A stretch of DNA of 10,701 bases, from contig JAISQS010000133.1 of assembly GCA_031274045.1 (NCBI GenBank), positions 1 through 10,701 on the forward strand, read 5' to 3'. Source of the stretch: Planctomycetaceae bacterium. Lineage in GTDB: Bacteria > Planctomycetota > Planctomycetia > Pirellulales > Thermoguttaceae. Shown piece after piece: positions 6,685 through 10,701 of the stretch. Made by a program: the position numbers and the translations under genes. Position 1 is the stretch's first letter. Each line of letters begins with the position of its first letter. Under the pieces are notes generated by a model that saw nothing but the letters and a program-made list of their open reading frames with translations, had not been told where the DNA came from and ran no database searches.

Positions 6685-6728
6685 TTTAGCACGCAGATTA
6701 CGCAGATTTTAAAGATATTCGCAGATAA
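6685..6728 (+). repeat. Half copy of the 'GCACGCAGAT' element
   Basis: TTTAGCACGCAGATTACGCA followed by GATTTTAAAGATATTCGCAGATA matches the left arm at 733-774 with few changes. No right arm follows, so this copy cannot form the long hairpin. It lies about 50 bases past the stop of the macro-domain gene. Confidence 0.7.
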
Positions 6729-6779
6729 AGAATTATTATACAGGTGTTTTACAGCGTTTATGAGGAGATTTATTTTGGT

Positions 6780-7280
6780 TTATTTGGCAATGTTTTTTTG
6801 GGGTTGATTAGATTTTTTTTCGTATTGTACGATAATTATTTCCCCGTCGAATGTTGACAGTTCTGATTCGTTATTGATGATGTTTAAGGTTTTTTGTTGA
6901 GAAAATCCGCCGGTTCCGGCTCCGATTAGCGGAAATGCGATGGAGTGATAATTTTTTTCTGTTGCCAAAAGTAGTGCGGAGCGAACGGACTGTCTGATAG
7001 ATTTCTCTGTTGCGAACCAGAGTAAATTAATTCCGGCAACATGAATAATGCCGTGAAACGGCAATTTTCCTGCCGAAGTATGAACCGCCCCGCCGAGTGG
7101 AATAGAACCCAATCTCGCAAGTTCCCGAAAAGGCTCATATCCGCCGTAACGTTTAATTGCCCCAGAAATTCCCTGCGGCAAAAGTAACCACCAAGGAATA
7201 ATATTGCGATTCCAAGCATTCACAATCACATCAACTTTCTGATCCAACAAATCACCCTTGACAATTTTTATTATTTTCAT
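6780..7280 (-). CDS. Macro-domain protein (predicted ADP-ribose binding or hydrolysis)
   Basis: This 166-residue protein is essentially one macro domain. Macro domains bind ADP-ribose, and some remove it from proteins or nucleic acids, or process its phosphate and acetyl derivatives. Visible marks, in order, are GDL (9-11) at the adenine pocket, VDVIVNAWN (16-24) in place of the usual VDaIVNAAN, QGISGAIKRYGG (36-47), IPLGGAVHTSAGKLPF (60-75), GIIHVAG (77-83) and the phosphate loop PLIGAGTGGF (117-126). The segment IPWWLLLPQG (28-37) replaces the common glycine-rich loop and defines a distinct subgroup. The ATG at 7280 is preferred over an in-frame TTG at 7295, because the domain begins right after it. 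No good ribosome site is visible. The gene lies 192 bases downstream of the 318-aa gene on the same strand. Substrate and enzymatic activity cannot be told from sequence. Confidence 0.88.
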   Translation of the reverse strand: MKIIKIVKGDLLDQKVDVIVNAWNRNIIPWWLLLPQGISGAIKRYGGYEPFRELARLGSIPLGGAVHTSAGKLPFHGIIHVAGINLLWFATEKSIRQSVRSALLLATEKNYHSIAFPLIGAGTGGFSQQKTLNIINNESELSTFDGEIIIVQYEKKSNQPQKNIAK

Positions 7281-7357
7281 TTCTGTTTTGATCAATATAG
7301 TAGATTATTACAAAATTCTTTAACCGTTTATGCCGTTTTTTAACAAAATAATTTATT

Positions 7358-7385
7358 CCGCGCAAAGACACAAAGAACACAAAAA
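7358..7385. repeat. CAAAGA-rich repeat-like stretch in the operon gap
   Basis: CCGCGCAAAGACACAAAGAA followed by CACAAAAA has a period of 8-9 bases. It resembles the widespread 'CGCAAAGACGCAAAG' dispersed intergenic repeats known from many bacteria. It sits between the macro-domain gene and the 318-aa gene. It suggests intergenic rather than tightly coupled spacing here. Confidence 0.4.
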
Positions 7386-7472
7386 TTTCGATTCAAAAGG
7401 TAACATTTTTCTTTTTGACTTTATGCACAACGAAAAATGAATGACCAATAATAAAAACAAATTTTTATCCTG

Positions 7473-8429
7473 TCATGAAATATAAGTCTGCAAAATTAGT
7501 AATAAATTTTTGTCGGCTAATTTCCATTGCCATCGATGTGGTTGTTGTGACGAAAACAATCGTATAATTTTCTCGATAACAGATGGAATCGGAATATTAA
7601 ACCGCATCAAATCTCCGTCAACAGTATATTGTTTCGTTTCGCTTGCCCACAATAAAAGATTCCACTCGTCATGGTCATGCAAATCAACAACACGGATTTT
7701 ATTATTCCGTTTTTCAACAAATAGATACCTTTGTCGCTTATCGTTTTGATTATCGCTGAAGCGTTGTTGTCCCAAATATTCGCCATCGGCAACATCCGAA
7801 AGAAACCGCCAACGACCCGTTAATTGACGTGGGCTGCCAAAAAAATTTCCTTTGTTTCCAACAACACGGATTTTGCAACCAACAGGTTTGATCGACTCAA
7901 ATATTTGTTCTGCGAGTTCTCCTTCTTTTTTGTTCTTTAATTTCATTAAATCAGGAAGTCTGTCAATCTCTTTTGCCAATGTAATCTCTTCAACATAAAG
8001 TTCACTCTGTTTCGGATTGAAACGGCGAACAGTATCGAAACCATCAATCGGCATCAATTTGACTTCCGAACTCGAAATATTGCCAAGCAAAACCGCGTTG
8101 TTGTCATCAAGTTTTATCCAGCGCGGTCGAGTTGCTGTCCAGATGTGTTGTCCATTTTGCGGATAAAGTTCAACGATTTCATTTAACGTTTTCAAAATCT
8201 TCAAGCACTCATCGGCAAATTTTATAACGTTTTCTTTGTCGCAATTCAGCGGCTGAAAAATTGAATTTATTCGTTGATGTATTTCGCGTTTTGTTACACA
8301 TTGATTTTCCAAAATAACGTTGCGCAAAATAGACGCAACACCGTAGCGGCTTTCTTGTGAGATTGTTCCGTCCGGTGCAAGTACGATACCAAATTGTTGT
8401 TGATATTCGGCGGTAGTGATTGTTTTCAT
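7473..8429 (-). CDS. Unknown 318-aa protein paired with the DUF1998 helicase
   Basis: I do not recognise the family. The protein has 318 residues. Residues 1-95 look helical and could hold a winged-helix-like region (RYGVASILRNVILEN, 28-42; KREIHQRIN, 47-55). Residues 96-135 look beta-rich, with WTATRPRWIKL (97-107) and VLLGNISSSEVKLMPIDGF (113-131). A charged helical stretch lies at about 145-182. The C-terminal part (185-318) is basic and aromatic, with RQLTGRWRFL (201-210), VVDLHDHDEWNLLLWAS (247-263) and PHRWQWKL (297-304). There is no signal peptide or membrane helix, so it is probably cytoplasmic. The ATG at 8429 follows the helicase stop after 10 bases, which implies co-transcription and possibly coupled translation. 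A TTG further upstream (8537) would overlap the helicase by about 100 bases and is unlikely. No Shine-Dalgarno site is seen. A nucleic-acid-binding partner of the helicase is inference from position only. Confidence 0.75.
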   Translation of the reverse strand: MKTITTAEYQQQFGIVLAPDGTISQESRYGVASILRNVILENQCVTKREIHQRINSIFQPLNCDKENVIKFADECLKILKTLNEIVELYPQNGQHIWTATRPRWIKLDDNNAVLLGNISSSEVKLMPIDGFDTVRRFNPKQSELYVEEITLAKEIDRLPDLMKLKNKKEGELAEQIFESIKPVGCKIRVVGNKGNFFGSPRQLTGRWRFLSDVADGEYLGQQRFSDNQNDKRQRYLFVEKRNNKIRVVDLHDHDEWNLLLWASETKQYTVDGDLMRFNIPIPSVIEKIIRLFSSQQPHRWQWKLADKNLLLILQTYIS

Positions 8430-8439
8430 TTTATTGTTG

Positions 8440-10701
8440 TTAAAAATTTTCAAGTACCCGTTTTGTTGCTGCCGGTAATGCACGATCAATGAGTAAATGC
8501 GGAATAAAAATCCATTTTTCTTTGTAGCGGTTAACAAGTTCCGCTGTTCTTTCGGATGCGGGTTTGTGTTCCATTAACGAATGAGAAACAAATAACAAGG
8601 TGTTTCCAACTTGGATAAAACCGTCTTGTAATTCCGTTTCAATTTTCTTATCTTTCAAGTCCTCATCCAGTATTTTAAGCAAGATGTTTTCGGTTTTCTC
8701 CGCAAGTTTTGGTTCTTCACCAGAGAGTAAGTAGCGTAATAATCCTGCTGCGGTTTGTCGGTCTAAATCGCTGTGAATAAAACGATTTTGATATGTTTGT
8801 AAACAACGCGGACAAGCATGATCACAATCACAAGATTCAAGACGTTGCAATACATTTTCAAGAAATTGCGTCGGTTCTTTAACTGCTTCGCGAACGAAAC
8901 CGGCTCCGTCGGCAATATTATCGTACAAAAATACATCAGCTTCATAGCCAATTCTTTTCCAGTCAGTTGTTGGTACAGGTCGAAATTCACCGCCGATATT
9001 ATTTGGTTCGATTTCTAAATCATGAATTGCCGTTTGAACCATTGCTGTTACCAATGTCCTCAACGCAATACGGGCAAGATGCGAACCGGGTTTCAAACAG
9101 ATTCCGCCGCCAAAATTCAGCCGAATCAAAACAACATCACTATTAAATTTCGTTCCGAGAACAACGCGTTCCGTGTGCGGTTTGAAACAATTTTCTTTTT
9201 CGTGATTGAAAACGGGGAAAGGTTTTTGGTGTCCCTTGAAAGCAAAACTTTTATCAGAATGCCAATTAACCGGTTCGATACGTCCACAAGAAGTACAATA
9301 ATTGAATCCCGAATATTTTTCGTGGTTCGGTGCTTGATTTGTTGCGTTATTTTGTTCGCGATCTGTTAGGTCGTCTGTACTCGGATTTGCGAAGTTATTC
9401 ACTCCGCGATTTGTTAGTAAGAGTTCTTTCTTACCATGCCAGAATCTGAAATGTTCATCGTTAAAAAATGGTTCTTGACCATCAAAATCTGCGGTCAATT
9501 TAGCGTGTGTTGCAAATGAATTATCCGGGACTTCTTCCTCCGGTAACTGTTCTCTTATGTCTTGTGGTTGGGCAAATCCATGCGGAATAATCCAAATTCT
9601 CGCAGGTCCCAACATGTTACGATTACAGCCGCTACACATTATCATTTCTCCCTCTGTACCTTCGGATAATTCATGGAGTTCAACGTGACCGCACCGGCAT
9701 TCATAATATAGTTTGCGTTTCTCCCACATCTCTTCTGCATCTTTTTCGTTATTAAGTGACCAGAGAGCAAAAGAATAGAAACGTCTGCCGTCAATATAAA
9801 CTTCTTTGCCCGGCGCATAACTCGACAACGCCTGCGTTAATCCGTATTGCGGTGCGTATTGCAAAACCGCGCGTCGTTTACGTTTGGACTCTTCAATATC
9901 GAAAACGTGCATTGAAACAACATCTCTTGGAAAAGCATAAGACGGCAACAACGATTTATCAAATAAACGATCAAGCAATTTAGTAACATCAAGCGGCGTG
10001 TTTTCCGTTTCTACTTCTGATTCGCTCCCGAATATTTCTGACTCTTCTTCTACAACTTGTGATCCGATAAAATCGAGATGGTGTTTTTGGAGTCGTTTCA
10101 AGAGTTTCTTTGGAACCTCTTGAATCCAACCATTGTCAAATGCTTTATTGCCATCAAGGATCATTCTCAAAGCAGACTGAACTTGTTCTTTTTCGTCTTT
10201 CAGCCATTGTTCCAGACCGCGATAAGAAAATTCGTTGACGTTTCCGTTACGAAAATCTACCGTCTTACCTAATGAGGCAAAAATATTTTGATCGCGTTCG
10301 TCTTTGATTCGTTGTTGTTGAAACAGACTGAAGATCAAAGCGAAGCAATGACGTAACACAATTTCTTCGTTGTCGATATTCAAGATGGGAGTGCGTACGG
10401 GACTGCTGATCATTGCGGCAGGATCGGCAAAGTAGCGTTGATTATGAGAGTCGTTGTCGGCATAGGTGTTGATTATTGAGAGTGAGCTTCCCCGCCGTCC
10501 CGCGCGTCCTGCTCGTTGCTGATAATTCGAGCGGTTCGGCGGAACGTTACGCATTGCAACTGCGGTCAACGAACCAATATCAATTCCAACTTCCATCGTG
10601 GTCGTACAAGATAAAACGTCAACAGGAATACTTGGTGTATTATCATCGGGAATTTCAATGTCTTGAAAACGGATTTCGTATTTTTCGGAAAGTGTCCAAG
10701 C
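8440..10701 (-). CDS. DruE/MrfA-like superfamily 2 helicase with DUF1998 (MZB) domain, N-terminus outside window
   Basis: Only the last 753 residues are visible, because the frame stays open to the right edge. The segment begins inside the second RecA-like domain. Helicase motif V reads VLSCTTTMEVGIDIGS (29-44) and motif VI reads QQRAGRAGRRG (61-71). After it come LPSYAFPRDVV (252-262) and ALSSYAPGKEVYIDGRRF (291-308), typical of DUF1998 helicases. Two extra CxC/CxxC zinc-type clusters lie at 335-337 with 356-359, and at 469-472. The C-terminal DUF1998/MZB zinc module runs from VFLYDNIADGAGFV (590-603), through CDCDHACPRC (624-633), to LDRQTAAGLLRYLL (646-659). A 94-residue tail follows. MrfA repairs DNA, while DruE is the core helicase of Druantia phage defence. 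The motif VI wording argues against DISARM DrmA. Full length cannot be judged. It leads an operon with the 318-aa protein. Confidence 0.9.
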   Translation of the reverse strand, partial: AWTLSEKYEIRFQDIEIPDDNTPSIPVDVLSCTTTMEVGIDIGSLTAVAMRNVPPNRSNYQQRAGRAGRRGSSLSIINTYADNDSHNQRYFADPAAMISSPVRTPILNIDNEEIVLRHCFALIFSLFQQQRIKDERDQNIFASLGKTVDFRNGNVNEFSYRGLEQWLKDEKEQVQSALRMILDGNKAFDNGWIQEVPKKLLKRLQKHHLDFIGSQVVEEESEIFGSESEVETENTPLDVTKLLDRLFDKSLLPSYAFPRDVVSMHVFDIEESKRKRRAVLQYAPQYGLTQALSSYAPGKEVYIDGRRFYSFALWSLNNEKDAEEMWEKRKLYYECRCGHVELHELSEGTEGEMIMCSGCNRNMLGPARIWIIPHGFAQPQDIREQLPEEEVPDNSFATHAKLTADFDGQEPFFNDEHFRFWHGKKELLLTNRGVNNFANPSTDDLTDREQNNATNQAPNHEKYSGFNYCTSCGRIEPVNWHSDKSFAFKGHQKPFPVFNHEKENCFKPHTERVVLGTKFNSDVVLIRLNFGGGICLKPGSHLARIALRTLVTAMVQTAIHDLEIEPNNIGGEFRPVPTTDWKRIGYEADVFLYDNIADGAGFVREAVKEPTQFLENVLQRLESCDCDHACPRCLQTYQNRFIHSDLDRQTAAGLLRYLLSGEEPKLAEKTENILLKILDEDLKDKKIETELQDGFIQVGNTLLFVSHSLMEHKPASERTAELVNRYKEKWIFIPHLLIDRALPAATKRVLENF

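Larger units (their letters stand above)
6201..6779. other. Gene-free, repeat-packed stretch between copy B and the macro-domain gene
   Basis: I see no credible gene in these ~580 bases. They hold a palindrome and tandem duplication (6212-6258), the palindromes of copy C (6295-6376), a hairpin (6421-6444), the element terminus at 6472-6498, Box B copy 2 (6587-6623) and the half-element at 6685-6728. No clear terminator for the minus-strand macro-domain gene is visible here. Confidence 0.6.

Noticed and set aside
1..6779. CRISPR array among the many short palindromic repeats
   Set aside because: The palindromes differ in sequence, are irregularly spaced, and show no constant-length unique spacers. 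No cas genes are present.
8430..8537. TTG start of the 318-aa gene at 8537
   Set aside because: It would overlap about 100 bases of the helicase C-terminus. The ATG at 8429 gives a clean 10-base gap.
8440..10701. Identification of the helicase as DISARM DrmA
   Set aside because: DrmA-type proteins usually have an 'ATSRVGR'-like motif VI. Here it is QQRAGRAGRRG followed by a fused DUF1998 zinc module, which fits DruE/MrfA-type helicases better.

Overview
The window looks like chromosomal DNA from a fairly low-GC, AT-leaning member of the Planctomycetota. The best clue is the large envelope protein at 940-4530, whose paired 'VPYD..F' / 'GVFVPYE.Y..LW' motif I associate with big planctomycetal surface proteins. 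Rare Shine-Dalgarno sites and intergenic DNA full of repeats fit this, but the assignment is an inference. No rRNA, tRNA, CRISPR array or recognisable transposase is visible.

Layout from left to right: (1) 1-939 is a repeat-filled intergenic region. It holds a ~360 bp dispersed repeat (copy A) studded with short palindromes, a small palindromic box, and a large imperfect hairpin just upstream of the first gene. (2) 940-4530 (+) encodes a 1196-residue envelope protein with an N-terminal membrane anchor and three C-terminal membrane helices, followed by a strong intrinsic terminator. (3) 4661-5428 (-), convergent with it, encodes an Asp-rich lipoprotein. (4) 5429-6779 is a second intergenic region. 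It carries a 29-bp-arm hairpin, an inverted second copy of the dispersed repeat (copy B), a diverged third copy in the original orientation (copy C), and the same two accessory boxes seen at the left end. (5) 6780-10701 (-) is a probable operon in the order DUF1998-type helicase (5' end outside the window), unknown 318-aa protein, macro-domain protein.

Two points stand out. First, the envelope and lipoprotein genes are bracketed by related repeat modules in both direct and inverted orientation. The B-C block is itself bounded by matching inverted termini, so it may be a non-autonomous mobile element or a rearrangement substrate. Second, the helicase / unknown / macro-domain cluster looks like a phage-defence or DNA-repair module. 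The helicase resembles DruE (Druantia) and MrfA, but the partner proteins do not match any defence locus I can name. It is the best candidate here for an undescribed system, although its upstream genes lie beyond the right edge.
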